The notes: generated by a model not told the origin, from the letters alone. A stretch of DNA of 64,000 nucleotides from Sphingobacteriaceae bacterium (GCA_016709575.1 JADJMM010000018.1:35533-99532); one strand, 5' to 3'; shown: positions 45,118-54,716, counted from the first letter of the stretch. Numbers and translations are program-made.

Positions 45118-45803
45118 CCCATTTATTCTTTGATTTGGATAATACACTTTGGGATTTCGATAAGAATTCGAAAACCGTTTTACAAAATTTATTTAAAGCA
45201 AATAATTTTGAGACCAAGTTGGGTGTAGATTTTGAAACCTTCCATGCCTTCTATTATAAGAAAAACGATGAATTATGGCATTTGTATTATTTCAATAAAA
45301 TAAAAAAGGAAGAACTACGCTACAAACGTTTTTACGATACATTATTAAATTTTGGTCTGGATAATTTACATTTGAGTAAAGCAATAGCTCAGGATTATGT
45401 AAAAATTTCTCCGTACTCAAAACATTTAAAAGAAGGTTGTATTGAAGTTTTAGATCATTTAAGTTCAGATTATCATTTGCATATTATTACAAATGGATTC
45501 GCGGAAGTTCAGGATATTAAAATTGATAATTGCGGATTGCGTAAATATTTTAAAGCCATAATAATTTCAGAGGAACATGGTTTAACTAAACCTCATGTTG
45601 ATATTTTCAGATTAGGAGAAAAACTGGCAAATACTACTGCCGATAAATGTATTATGATTGGTGATAATTGGGTGAGTGATATTGAAGGAGCGGTTGGAGC
45701 AGGGTGGAAGGCCGTTTACTTTAATGAAACTCCAAAGCCTGAATCACACCCCAATATAAGTTTTATTAATTCGCTGCATGATTTAAAAACAGTATTGAAA
45801 TAA
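45114..45803 (+). CDS. HAD-superfamily YjjG-type nucleotidase
   Basis: 229 aa from ATG 45114 (MTHLFFDLDNTLWDFDKNS); the longer ORF from 45054 is read through the upstream gene. HAD motifs: I, FFDLDNTLWDF (nucleophile Asp-x-Asp); II, IITNG; III, the Lys in GLTKPHVDIF; IV, IMIGDNWVSDIEGA. The DNTLWDF form is that of YjjG, which dephosphorylates non-canonical pyrimidine nucleotides. It starts inside the stop of the upstream gene (ATGA) and converges on the next gene with a 1-nt gap. Confidence 0.9.
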   Translation: MTHLFFDLDNTLWDFDKNSKTVLQNLFKANNFETKLGVDFETFHAFYYKKNDELWHLYYFNKIKKEELRYKRFYDTLLNFGLDNLHLSKAIAQDYVKISPYSKHLKEGCIEVLDHLSSDYHLHIITNGFAEVQDIKIDNCGLRKYFKAIIISEEHGLTKPHVDIFRLGEKLANTTADKCIMIGDNWVSDIEGAVGAGWKAVYFNETPKPESHPNISFINSLHDLKTVLK

Positions 45804-45804
45804 A

Positions 45805-46128
45805 TTACACTTCGTGTAAATGTGAGTGCTCTACTTTACAAATCTGACTTAAATATCGTTTATACCATTTGTTAGCTTTTGCTTTTGCCATTAAGTGCGT
45901 TGAATTTTGTCGCCACCCATTAATAGCATCCATACTTTCCCAATAGGATATAAAAATTCCGGTATTACTACTGTTAACACTTTCGTAACCTAAAAAGCCG
46001 GGTTGCTCTTGAGCTAAGCGCATAGTTTCTTCATCCATTTCGGCATAACCTTCAAGATTATCTGATTTTGTGGATGAGAATATAACAGCGTAATAATTGT
46101 TTTGCGGTGGTGATTTTTTCCAGGGCAT
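45805..46128 (-). CDS. Antibiotic biosynthesis monooxygenase-domain protein
   Basis: 107 aa, dimeric alpha-beta barrel (ABM). Typical pattern: YYAVIFSSTKSDNLEGYAEMDEETMRLAQEQPGFLGYES, then GIFISYWESMDAINGWRQNSTHLMAKAKA. ABM enzymes act on quinones, haem or small aromatics without metals. It begins 3 nt after the upstream TPR gene on the same strand. No specific substrate can be assigned. Confidence 0.87.
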   Translation of the reverse strand: MPWKKSPPQNNYYAVIFSSTKSDNLEGYAEMDEETMRLAQEQPGFLGYESVNSSNTGIFISYWESMDAINGWRQNSTHLMAKAKANKWYKRYLSQICKVEHSHLHEV

Positions 46129-46131
46129 GCT

Positions 46132-47393
46132 TTATGTTTTATTTTTCAAGTTCCGTTCTATATATTTTTCGGTTGGCATTAAACTTTGTTGAATCCGTTT
46201 GGCATAATGAATGCTGTCAACAATCTCCTTTTGTTTTCTCTTCAACCAATTTCTTTTGCTCTGTAATAATGTGATTCGCTTTTTTCTTTTGCTGATAACC
46301 ACGATAAGATAGAACTAATAAAATTAAAATACCAACAAGTCCTAATACTAAGAAATTACGTTGCTTGCCCTGACTAATAATTTTAAGCTCTTTTTCCCTT
46401 AATTCGCTTTCTTTTTTAGTGATACTGTATTTAGCATCCATTTCAAAAGTTTTGGCTTTTAAACGTTGGTCGGATACACTATCATTATATGCAGAAAATA
46501 AAATGTGATTCGCATAAGCCAAATCTCCTTTTTTTAGTCCGGCATAACATTTTGAAAGGGATAAATAGCAATCACGTTTGATTTCCGGTAAAGAGTATTT
46601 TTTGAGTAAATCTAAAGCAATATTATATCTCACAATTGCGGAATCGTATTTCTTTTCTTCTAAATCAATACTCCCAATTAGACAATTTACGTTGAGGATA
46701 CCTAATTCAACTTTTGCGTTGGTATAGATCTCTAAAGATTGTAAGGCTTTGGTTCGTGAGGTAACAAAATCCTTTTTCAAAAAACTTATTTCCGCAAGTG
46801 CTGAAATTGAGTTAGCCAATTCAGATTGCTTATTGTTTTTCCTGAAAATATCTATTGCCCTTAATCCGTAAAAATAGGAGCTGTCGGCTTGTTTGTTACT
46901 TAAATGAAGTAAACAAATATTACTTAATACAGTGGCGTATTGAATCTCATCATTTTTCGAGAGATAATAATTCAAAGCCTTATAATTGTATTGTAACGAC
47001 TCCGCGTATTTGCCTTGTCGGCTTAACAATGTAGCGTAAAGTTTATAATTTTTCTTTAACTCTTCATCAAGTCCGTTTGTTTTTAAATACTCAATATAAC
47101 TGTTACAGTATTCAAGTGCAACATCAAATAATTGGCGGTGCGAAAGATTGGTTATTAATGTGGAAGACACTTTAACAATACCGTTTTTGTGATTCAGTTT
47201 TTTACTCAAATTCAAAGCAGAGATATAATTTTCTATCCGCTCTTTTGAACTGAAATAATCGTATTGATTGGCCAGCGCTACATAGGTATTTACTTTATTG
47301 GTATCTTCAATAGTGTTAGATAATGGCATTTGTTGAATTCCCGATTAAAAGGATAAGCACTAGAATGTAACTATATTTAAAAAAATTATTCAT
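46132..47393 (-). CDS. TPR-repeat membrane protein with SpoIIE-linker-like tail (two frameshifts)
   Basis: About 420 aa when two shifts are repaired. The start (MNNFFKYSYILVLILLIG signal/anchor) is at 47393; one base too many near 47345 and one extra A near 46235 split it. The TPR domain spans residues ~40-310, a span follows at ~325-345 (FLVLGLVGILILLVLSYR), and a cytosolic helix ends with EIVDSIHYAKRIQQSLMPTEKYIE. That tail equals the entry helix of SpoIIE/PP2C phosphatases in Bacteroidota, yet the phosphatase domain is missing. The gene overlaps its upstream paralogue by 8 nt. Confidence 0.75.
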
Positions 47394-48717
47394 GTAATCG
47401 GTTTAAAGTTTTTTCAATATATTTCTTGGTAGGTAATAAGCTATGCTGAATTCGTTTAGCATAGTGAATACTATCTAATATTTCTTTTTGTTTTTCTTCA
47501 ACTAAATGTTTTTGCATTTCCACTTCACGTTTTTGTTCAAAAATTATGGCATTCGCTTTACGTTGCTGCTTTAAACCTCTGAAAATAAAAAAGGCTAATA
47601 AAAGTGCCAAAATTAAACCTGAGATTATAAAATAAGTGATTATTCTTTGCTCCTTTATTGTTTTATCAGATAATTCATTTTTTGTTTTCAATAAAATGTT
47701 TTCAGTTTCTTTTTTATCAGTTTCATACTTAGTTTGCATTTCGGTGATAGCCCTTGTTAAATCTTCGTTTTTCAAACTATCACGCAAAGTGGCCCATTTT
47801 GCCATGTAATGATAGGCTTCTTTATAATCTTTCTTTGTAAAATAGAAATCCGCCAGATTACCTAACGAATGCCTTAAACTTTCTAAGTAACCACTTTTCA
47901 TACTTATTTCAGCACTTTTCTTGGCCATTTCAATAGCTTCATTTATATCCCCAATTTCAGAATATAAAATAGAAAGATTGTTCATGCCTATACAGGCATT
48001 ATAAATACTACCGGATTTTTGATTTTGAATATAATCTAATTTATAATAAACGATGGCTTTCTTATTATCACCTAAAGAGTGATATGCAATCCCTAAGTTA
48101 CCATAACTCTCACTTAAACCATCTTCATCATTTATTCGTTTTCGGATAACTAATGCTTTTTCCATGTAGTAAATCGCACTGTCATGATCGTTGTGTTCTT
48201 CATATAAGCTACCAATAGAATTATAAGTTGCAGCTATTTCTTTTTCGTCTTTAATCTTTATGAATGTTGTTAGTGCTTTTCTATAATTGAGAATAGATTC
48301 ATTAAATTGCTCTTGCGAGGAGTATATCTGTCCTATATTTATATAACTAATACCAATACCTCTCTCATCATTTAATTGTTCTTTAAGTTTTAAAGATTTA
48401 AAATAAAAACTTAAAGCCTCTTTCGGATTAGATTTGATAGAGGAATAAGCGCCCATGTCATTATAACTTTGAGCCAATCCACTCTTATAGTTTAATTTTT
48501 CGGCTAAGCTAATAGCGTTGTTTAAATAACCTTTAGCTTCATCCGGGGTATCAAATAGAACTTTCCAGGCTAAGGCATTTAAAGCATCTACTTTTTTCTC
48601 ATTCTCTGGAAGAGTTGAAACTAGAGTTTTTAATGAATCTATTTTTTTATTTTGTGAATAAACGGATAAAGCTAAAGATAAACATAGCAAGCAAAATAAA
48701 TTTATCTTTAGTTTCAT
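47386..48717 (-). CDS. TPR-repeat membrane protein with SpoIIE-linker-like tail
   Basis: About 443 aa from ATG 48717 (MKLKINLFCLLCLSLALSVYSQ; an upstream ATG at 48729 is possible). TPR repeats at residues ~40-310 (YNDMGAYSSIKSNPKEALSFYFKSLKL, YINIGQIYSSQEQFNESILNYRKALT, YGNLGIAYHSLGDNKKAIVYY) face the periplasm. A coiled coil (~315-360), one span (~362-382) and a cytosolic helix ending in EILDSIHYAKRIQHSLLPTKKYIEKTLNRLHE follow. The tail is the SpoIIE-linked motif without the phosphatase. It is a paralogue of the next gene. Confidence 0.88.
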   Translation of the reverse strand: MKLKINLFCLLCLSLALSVYSQNKKIDSLKTLVSTLPENEKKVDALNALAWKVLFDTPDEAKGYLNNAISLAEKLNYKSGLAQSYNDMGAYSSIKSNPKEALSFYFKSLKLKEQLNDERGIGISYINIGQIYSSQEQFNESILNYRKALTTFIKIKDEKEIAATYNSIGSLYEEHNDHDSAIYYMEKALVIRKRINDEDGLSESYGNLGIAYHSLGDNKKAIVYYKLDYIQNQKSGSIYNACIGMNNLSILYSEIGDINEAIEMAKKSAEISMKSGYLESLRHSLGNLADFYFTKKDYKEAYHYMAKWATLRDSLKNEDLTRAITEMQTKYETDKKETENILLKTKNELSDKTIKEQRIITYFIISGLILALLLAFFIFRGLKQQRKANAIIFEQKREVEMQKHLVEEKQKEILDSIHYAKRIQHSLLPTKKYIEKTLNRLHE

Positions 48718-48732
48718 CAATCTAAACATGTA

Positions 48733-50835
48733 TTAGTCCTGTTTCTTCTTTTTTACCATCGTTAAAATAGTAGCAATACCAGCTGTATCTCCTGTAGCAC
48801 CATCTAAGCCCAGTTTGTCGCGCACTTCTTGTGGACTAGCATCGTAGATATCAACCACCCATTTTACAATTCCCACTTTCACATCTTCGCCATTAGCAGC
48901 AGTTAATGGCTTGTCATTTTCTAATTTCTCTTTACAAGTAAAACGAACGCCAATAGTCATACCAGGATAAATTGGTTTAGTAAAACGACATTCATCAATT
49001 CCATAATTTAATAATACAGGACCTTTAGGCGGATCAACAAATAAACCAGCAGCACGAGATAAAATAAAATAGCCATGTGCAACAGTGCGTTTAAAAATAG
49101 TTCCTTCTAATGAACCCGGTTCCATATGGGCATAAAATTTATCACCACTTAATTCAGCAAAGTTTAAAATATCATTTTCACTTACAGTATGCGTTTTGGT
49201 AATTAAAGTTTCTCCAACTTCTAAATCCTCGAAATATTGACGGAAAGGATGAACATCTTTAGTAATATATTTTCCACCGTATTGGTAACTGTTCAACACA
49301 TTTGTAATTGTAGTAGGAGAACCTTGAATTGCGGTACGCTGCAGATAATGAAACACCCCGCGCTTACCACCCATTTCTTCACCACCACCAGCGCGACCTG
49401 GACCACCATGTACTAACATTGGCATAGGAGAACCATGACCAGTACTTTCTTTAGCACACTCAGCATTCAGAACTAAAATTCGTCCGTGCATACAAGCAGC
49501 ACCAATCACATACATGCGTGCAATTTTATCATCAGCAGTTACAATTGAACTTACTAATGAACCCTTGCCCATTTTACTAAGCTGAATAGCTTCGTCAATA
49601 GTTTTGTAAGGCATCAATGTACTAACCGGACCAAATGCTTCTACACTGTGACAATCTGTATTTTTAAAAGGAGAATCATTTAAGAAAATAATTGGAGGCA
49701 TGAAGGCACCTTTGTTTTTATCAGCCCCTTTCACTTCAAATTTTTCAAAATCACCAATAATGATTTTTTGTGATTTACTTAATTGCTCCACTTTTTCTTT
49801 TACTTCTTTCAATTGAGCTTGTCCTGCTAAAGAACCCATTCTTACACCTTCCACATTCGGATCACCAATGATATTTGAAGCTAAACGTTTTCCTAAAGCT
49901 ATTTGAACATCTTCCACTAATTTTTCAGGTACAATAATTCTTCGGATAGCCGTACATTTTTGTCCGGCCTTAGTTGTGATTTCTCTTGAAACTTCCTTAA
50001 TGAAAATATCGAACTCAGGTTTATCAGGAGTTACATCCGGTCCTAATACACAACAATTCAACGAATCGGCTTCCATATTAAAATGAACTGATTCCTCGAG
50101 TAGGCGAGGGTGAGCCTTCAACATTTTTCCTGTTGATGCACTACCAGTAAATGTAACTACGTCTTGATTCATCACATGATCTAAAATTCCATTAGCGCTC
50201 CCACAAATTAACTGCAAAGCACCTTCAGGTAAAATTTTACTTGCGATAATTTCTTTTACTACAGCTTCAGTTAAGAATGAAGTCACAGTAGCCGGTTTTA
50301 CAATAGCAGGAACTCCTGCTAACCAATTCACAGCAACTTTTTCTAACATGCCCCATACTGGGAAATTAAATGCGTTGATGTGAATAGCAACACCTTCTTT
50401 CGGTACACAAATGTGGTGACCAATAAACGTATTGTTCTTACTTAATTTCGCAACATCACCATCGTAGCAATATGTTTCATTTGGAAATTGTCGACGTAAG
50501 GAAGCATAGGCAAATAAATTACCTATACCACCTTCAATATCTACCCAGCTATCAACACGAGTTGCACCGGTTGCCCAGCTAATTTTATAAAAATCTTCTT
50601 TCTTACTAATTAAATGTGTTGCCAATGCTTTCAACATCATTCCTCTCTCTTGGAAAGTCATTTTGCGTAATTTCGGTCCGCCTACTGTACGAGCATAATC
50701 GCACATTTTTCCAAAATCTATTCCTTTGCTACTTGCAGTTGCAATAGCATCACCTGTTATGGCGTTAAATAATTCTTGTCCTTTTTCTGAACCTGCAACC
50801 CATTGTCCGCAGGCGTAGTTATTTAATGTATTCAT
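48733..50835 (-). CDS. paaZ: Phenylacetic acid degradation bifunctional protein PaaZ
   Basis: 700 aa. An N-terminal aldehyde dehydrogenase (residues ~1-530) and a C-terminal MaoC-type hydratase (~545-690). ALDH: FNFPVWGMLEK, VTFTGSAST, catalytic Cys in TTKAGQKCTAIRRI. MaoC: FEDLEVGETLITKTHTVSENDILNFAELSGDKFYAHM, with the catalytic Asp/His in this block. PaaZ opens the oxepin-CoA ring and oxidises the resulting semialdehyde. No other paa gene is in the window, so its pathway here cannot be confirmed. Confidence 0.93.
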   Translation of the reverse strand: MNTLNNYACGQWVAGSEKGQELFNAITGDAIATASSKGIDFGKMCDYARTVGGPKLRKMTFQERGMMLKALATHLISKKEDFYKISWATGATRVDSWVDIEGGIGNLFAYASLRRQFPNETYCYDGDVAKLSKNNTFIGHHICVPKEGVAIHINAFNFPVWGMLEKVAVNWLAGVPAIVKPATVTSFLTEAVVKEIIASKILPEGALQLICGSANGILDHVMNQDVVTFTGSASTGKMLKAHPRLLEESVHFNMEADSLNCCVLGPDVTPDKPEFDIFIKEVSREITTKAGQKCTAIRRIIVPEKLVEDVQIALGKRLASNIIGDPNVEGVRMGSLAGQAQLKEVKEKVEQLSKSQKIIIGDFEKFEVKGADKNKGAFMPPIIFLNDSPFKNTDCHSVEAFGPVSTLMPYKTIDEAIQLSKMGKGSLVSSIVTADDKIARMYVIGAACMHGRILVLNAECAKESTGHGSPMPMLVHGGPGRAGGGEEMGGKRGVFHYLQRTAIQGSPTTITNVLNSYQYGGKYITKDVHPFRQYFEDLEVGETLITKTHTVSENDILNFAELSGDKFYAHMEPGSLEGTIFKRTVAHGYFILSRAAGLFVDPPKGPVLLNYGIDECRFTKPIYPGMTIGVRFTCKEKLENDKPLTAANGEDVKVGIVKWVVDIYDASPQEVRDKLGLDGATGDTAGIATILTMVKKKKQD

Positions 50836-51041
50836 AGTGCTTTTTCTATCGTGTTATAAGGGTTATAAATATAATAAAATGTATAGGTAAATAAAGCCTA
50901 AATTGATATTATTTGATAATTTTAGAATACTCGGTTTAATACCTCATTATACTCTGTAAATCGCGCCTTTAAGTAATTTAAAATGCTATATTTAACAAAT
51001 TTTTAATAATCGTGGCACGCCACTTGTTTTAATAAAATCAT

Positions 51042-51740
51042 ATGAAAAAACTATTTACCATTTTAGCCTTAGTTTCGTCGATTGTACTGAATGCACAAAG
51101 TTATGGACGAGTTACTGTATATAGTAATGCAGGTCAACAATTCCTTATCTCCTTCAATGGAGTTAGGTGGAGTAATAATTATCAAAGTAAAGCGGTACTT
51201 GAGTACGCAGAAGATAATGATTATAAAGTACGTCTTTGGTTCCCGAGAAATACCAGTCCGATTAATTTTAATATAACAAGTACACCGGGTTACGAAACCA
51301 TTTATATTTTAGAAAAAGATCAGTACGATGCTTATGTTTTAACGCTGGAAAGTAAATTTAAGTTTAATGCTAATCCTAATCCTGTTAATCCAACACCAAC
51401 CGTTGCGCCAACTCCAACAGCACCCACAACACCATCGGTTGTTGTGATTACTGAAATGAAAGATGCTGACTTTAAAGCTAAATTAGCTTCGGTTAAAAAC
51501 GAGAGTTTTGACGATAAGAAAATGACAAAACTTAATTTCTTATTTAAAGATGAGTTTGTTTCTTCCGCACAAGCTGCCGAATTAGTAAAGTTATTTAGTT
51601 TTGATTCTAAAAAGGTTGATGCTGGAAAAGCATTGTATAAAAGAACTGTAGATAAGAAAAACTATTACAAAGTGGTTGATGTTATGACCTTCGATAGTTA
51701 TAAAAAAGATTTACAGGATTGGATTATGAAGAATCCTTAA
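51042..51740 (+). CDS. DUF4476 domain exported protein
   Basis: 232 aa. Signal peptide (1-19), a beta domain (~20-105), a Pro/Thr linker (NPVNPTPTVAPTPTAPTTPS), and C-terminal DUF4476 (~140-228; DADFKAKLASVKNESFDDKKMTKLNFLFKDEFVSSAQAAELVKLFSFDSKKVDAGKALYK). DUF4476 is frequent and Bacteroidota-rich, of unknown function. Located on the surface or in the periplasm, inferred from the signal peptide. Confidence 0.85.
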   Translation: MKKLFTILALVSSIVLNAQSYGRVTVYSNAGQQFLISFNGVRWSNNYQSKAVLEYAEDNDYKVRLWFPRNTSPINFNITSTPGYETIYILEKDQYDAYVLTLESKFKFNANPNPVNPTPTVAPTPTAPTTPSVVVITEMKDADFKAKLASVKNESFDDKKMTKLNFLFKDEFVSSAQAAELVKLFSFDSKKVDAGKALYKRTVDKKNYYKVVDVMTFDSYKKDLQDWIMKNP

Positions 51741-51744
51741 TTAT

Positions 51745-52359
51745 CTATTCTAGCACTTCAATAATTTGAGGTGCAATAATAAATTTCTTAATTAATTTTT
51801 CTACTTTTTCGTTTAATTCATTTGTAAAAACCAAATGCTGACACTTTGGTAAACTTAAGGCTAACCTGTCGATATCCCCTTGAGCCGAAATTTTAGGCAT
51901 AGTTTCAGCATCGTCTATTGCAAAAAGTTTAATTTTATTTAAATTCAAATTCCATAAAAAATAATGTTCTATTATTCGTTTTGGGGTACCAATTAATATG
52001 TCGGTTCCTTTTTGTACTTCTTCGGCTTGTTTTTCTATTTTCCCTTCTTCAAAAACACAAACTGATCTTAAATCGGTTCCTTCTTTAAGCAACATAAATT
52101 GCTCATGCATTGACATCGCTTTTTCTTTATCTGATACCAACATCAAAGCTCTCGGCGCTCTTTCAATAGCGTACTGTAATTTTTGAATAGCACTAATAAC
52201 AATAGTTGTGGTTTTACCGGAATTTAAGGGACCAATACCAATAACATCGAGCCCGCCATTTATTTTAGAAATAGATTTTAATTGTAGATTTTTCGGAGTT
52301 TCAATTCCGTTAATCGCTAAAGCGTTAGCCAATTTTTTATTCAATTTTTCTTTAAACAT
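51745..52359 (-). CDS. Half-length DEAD-box protein (RecA1 domain only)
   Basis: 204 aa. It carries the Q-motif region (GIETPKNLQLKSISKI), Walker A GPLNSGKTT, motif Ib-like GTDILIGTPKRI and motif II as DDAE in place of DEAD. The second RecA domain with motifs IV-VI is missing, and no frame nearby supplies it. It may act as an ATP-dependent RNA-binding subunit or regulate a complete helicase. It lies 13 nt downstream of the response-regulator gene on the same strand, so likely co-transcribed. Confidence 0.78.
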   Translation of the reverse strand: MFKEKLNKKLANALAINGIETPKNLQLKSISKINGGLDVIGIGPLNSGKTTTIVISAIQKLQYAIERAPRALMLVSDKEKAMSMHEQFMLLKEGTDLRSVCVFEEGKIEKQAEEVQKGTDILIGTPKRIIEHYFLWNLNLNKIKLFAIDDAETMPKISAQGDIDRLALSLPKCQHLVFTNELNEKVEKLIKKFIIAPQIIEVLE

Positions 52360-52372
52360 ATCAACTTATTCT

Positions 52373-53062
52373 TTAAGCAGTAAACTTATATCCAACACCT
52401 CTGACTGAATGAAAATGTTTGGGTTCTTTGGCATTTATTTCGAAATATTTTCTGAATCCTAAAATGTAATTATCAATGGTGCGTGATGAAGAGTTTTCTT
52501 TTTCGCTCCAAAGATTTTCAATAATCTGATCACGTGAAATAACTTTATTCGCATTATCAGTTAATAGTTTCAATAAACCTATTTCACGTTTCGATAAGGT
52601 GCTTATTTCGCCGGTAACGTCTGTAATTTCAAAAGTCTCAAAATTAATGGAGCATTTTCCAAATGCAAAAACATTGGAGCTTGGTTTCGCATTACGTTTA
52701 ATTACATTCTGAATTCTCAGCAATAATTCTTCCAATTCAAATGGCTTGGTAATATAATCATCGGCTCCAAGCTTTAATCCTGATATTTTTTCGGAAGTCT
52801 GATTTTTGGCTGTTAGAAAAATAACAGGGACAGATGGGTTAATCGCTTTAAATTTCTCACATAATTCAAAGCCATTAATTTCAGGCAACATAACATCCAA
52901 CAAAACAAGGTGAAATGTACTATGATATTCATTAAATAATTGCAGCGCTAAATTCCCACTATTAGCTAATTTAACATTGTAATTTTCTAATTCAAGATTA
53001 AGCAGTAGGGTTTTTCCTAAACTTTCTTCATCTTCAACTATTAATATGTTTGGTTTTTGCAT
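52373..53062 (-). CDS. OmpR-family DNA-binding response regulator
   Basis: 229 aa. The receiver domain (~1-120) has LIVEDEESLG, phospho-acceptor Asp in LVLLDVMLPEI, and Lys in YITKPFELEELL. The winged-helix output (~130-228) has LSKREIGLLKLLTDNANKVISRDQIIENLW and RTIDNYILGFRKYF, ending VRGVGYKF. It lies 1 nt after the histidine-kinase gene, so the two are probable partners. Confidence 0.94.
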   Translation of the reverse strand: MQKPNILIVEDEESLGKTLLLNLELENYNVKLANSGNLALQLFNEYHSTFHLVLLDVMLPEINGFELCEKFKAINPSVPVIFLTAKNQTSEKISGLKLGADDYITKPFELEELLLRIQNVIKRNAKPSSNVFAFGKCSINFETFEITDVTGEISTLSKREIGLLKLLTDNANKVISRDQIIENLWSEKENSSSRTIDNYILGFRKYFEINAKEPKHFHSVRGVGYKFTA

Positions 53063-53063
53063 T

Positions 53064-53866
53064 TTATTTTAATGGAAATGTAATATCGTAACGGGTTCCT
53101 TCTTTTGATGACACTTTCATCTCTGCCTCAATTTGCTCACTTAACATGTGAATGAGTTGCATACCTAAACTACCTTGTTTTTTGATATCGAAATTTTTGT
53201 CTAGTCCAACGCCATTATCATAAACAATAAGTTTTAATTCTTTTTTTACTTGCGTTAATTCAATATTTATTAAACCAATTTTCTTATCCTTAAAAGCATA
53301 TTTATAAGAGTTGCTTAAAATTTCATTCAATATTAATCCAATGGGTATCATCATATCAATCTCTAAAAAATGCCGGACTGAATGTTGTACTTAAAACTAA
53401 TTTCTTTAGCGGGTGAAGAATATGACATGTTTACGCTGCTCGATAAAACCTCAATGTATTCTTTTAATTCAATTTTACTAAGGTCTTTCGATTTGTAAAG
53501 CATTTCGTGCACTAATGCCATGGAGTTAATCCGATTATGACTTTCTTTTATTAAGCCAAGATATTTTTCATCAACAATACTTTCTGATTGCAGGTTTAGT
53601 AAACTGGAAACAATTTGTAAATTGTTTTTTACGCGGTGATGAATCTCTTTTAATAGATGTTCTTTTTCTTTTAAGGATAAGGCAGAGTGTTTTAATTCTT
53701 CGCCTAACATATTTACACCGGAGCCAATCCCATCTAATACATCATCGTCTTTGCTTATGGTGACTTTTCTTGAAAAGTCTAAACGCGCGAAAGATAAAAT
53801 TACTTCTAATATTTCGTTGGCCCGTGAGTCTTGAGATAAGGAGGTGTTATTTTTTTTCTCTGCCAT
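53064..53866 (-). CDS. Soluble HisKA_2-type sensor histidine kinase (one frameshift)
   Basis: About 267 aa when one T is added to a T6 run near 53360, joining IFLEIDMMIPIGLILNE. No span. A HAMP-like helix region (~20-65, LSFARLDFSRKVTISKDDDVLDGIGSGVN) leads to the HisKA_2 motif LKEIHHRVKNNLQIVSSLLNLQS with the phospho-His, then HATPase (NEILSNSYKYAF, YDNGVGL, SLGMQLIHMLSEQI). The gene overlaps the stop of the STAS-like gene by one base, so kinase, STAS-like protein and response regulator form one unit. Confidence 0.85.
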
Positions 53867-54254
53867 TATAAATGTTGTTTAAGCCATTCTAAGGCATCAT
53901 GTTCGTTATCGAATATCGGGTAGGTACAGCAGGTTTATTTAACCCAAGAAAAAAATTACCAACTACCCGGCTTAAGGGCGATTTTATAACGATACCAAAA
54001 GCGTTGGTTTTTGAATCGCGTCCACGGGTAGAAAAATGCTCTCTGGCATCACGGCTCATCGATTTTATACCACGCGAATCAATTAAAATGGGAAATTTTT
54101 TTTCGACATAAAGTGAAGTGACTGCTTCTGTATTCTCAAGAGCATGATTTAAAGTTATATCAATTTCAGGTTTAACCTTTGTACGGGCAATGCCGTCTTC
54201 GCCCATCCAGGTCCAGTAACCGGTAACATTTATGGCATTTTTCGGGACTTCCAT
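53866..54254 (-). CDS. STAS-like (DUF7793/SpoIIAA-like) protein (one frameshift)
   Basis: About 129 aa. The frame is broken near 53923; adding one base restores the usual C-terminus (TRIFDNEHDALEWLKQHL). Core: KKFPILIDSRGIKSMSRDAREHFSTRG and NAFGIVIKSPLSRVVGNFFLGLNKP, as in a STAS/SpoIIAA-type fold of Bacteroidota. Position before a soluble histidine kinase suggests it modulates signalling, as in other STAS-kinase systems. The stop shares a base with the kinase start. Confidence 0.72.
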
Positions 54255-54296
54255 AGAGTGGTAAATATAGCAATTAAGTTTTAATGCTTATTAAGC

Positions 54297-54304
54297 TATC
54301 TTTA
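54297..54304 (+). promoter_or_regulatory. -7 promoter box of the osmC-like gene
   Basis: TATCTTTA (one mismatch to TAnnTTTG) lies 19 nt before the ATG and between divergently transcribed genes, with an AT-rich AAGCTATCTTTAAAGCTT context that is partly palindromic. Confidence 0.35.
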
Positions 54305-54323
54305 AAGCTTAAAACTTATAATT

Positions 54324-54716
54324 ATGAAAAGTAACGCAAGTGCCGTATGGCAAGGAACCGGTAAAGAAGGTTCTGGTACAATGAGTGTGAATAGTGGTGT
54401 TTTAAAAGACGTTCCGTATTCGTACACAACCCGTTTTGTAAGCGGACCGGGAACAAATCCTGAAGAATTAATTGCTGCGGCACACGCCGGTTGTTTTTCA
54501 ATGAAATGTGCTTTTCTTTTTACTGCTGCCGGTTTTCCTGCTGATAAGCTTGAAACTAGCTGCGAAGTAACATTGACAATGGTGCAGTAGTAAGTTCAAA
54601 TTTGAAATTGAAGCCATTTGTATTGACAAAGTTGTTCTTTGAAAGAGTGCTTGAAAACTTGTCCGATTTCAAAATTATTAAATACTTCAATATCACTCGA
54701 AGCAGTTTTAGGATAG
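54324..54716 (+). pseudogene. OsmC family peroxiredoxin, broken by three single-base losses
   Basis: Intact for 88 residues: MKSNASAVWQGTGKEGSGTM, NPEELIAAAHAGCFSMKCAF with the first redox Cys. After 54570 the family continues in frame 2 (LDNGAVVSSN), then frame 1 (EIEAICIDKVV), then the original frame (KTCPISKLLNTSISLEAVLG, second redox Cys). Net shift is zero: three one-base deletions within about 90 nt. OsmC proteins reduce organic hydroperoxides. Either read error or a dead gene. Confidence 0.75.
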
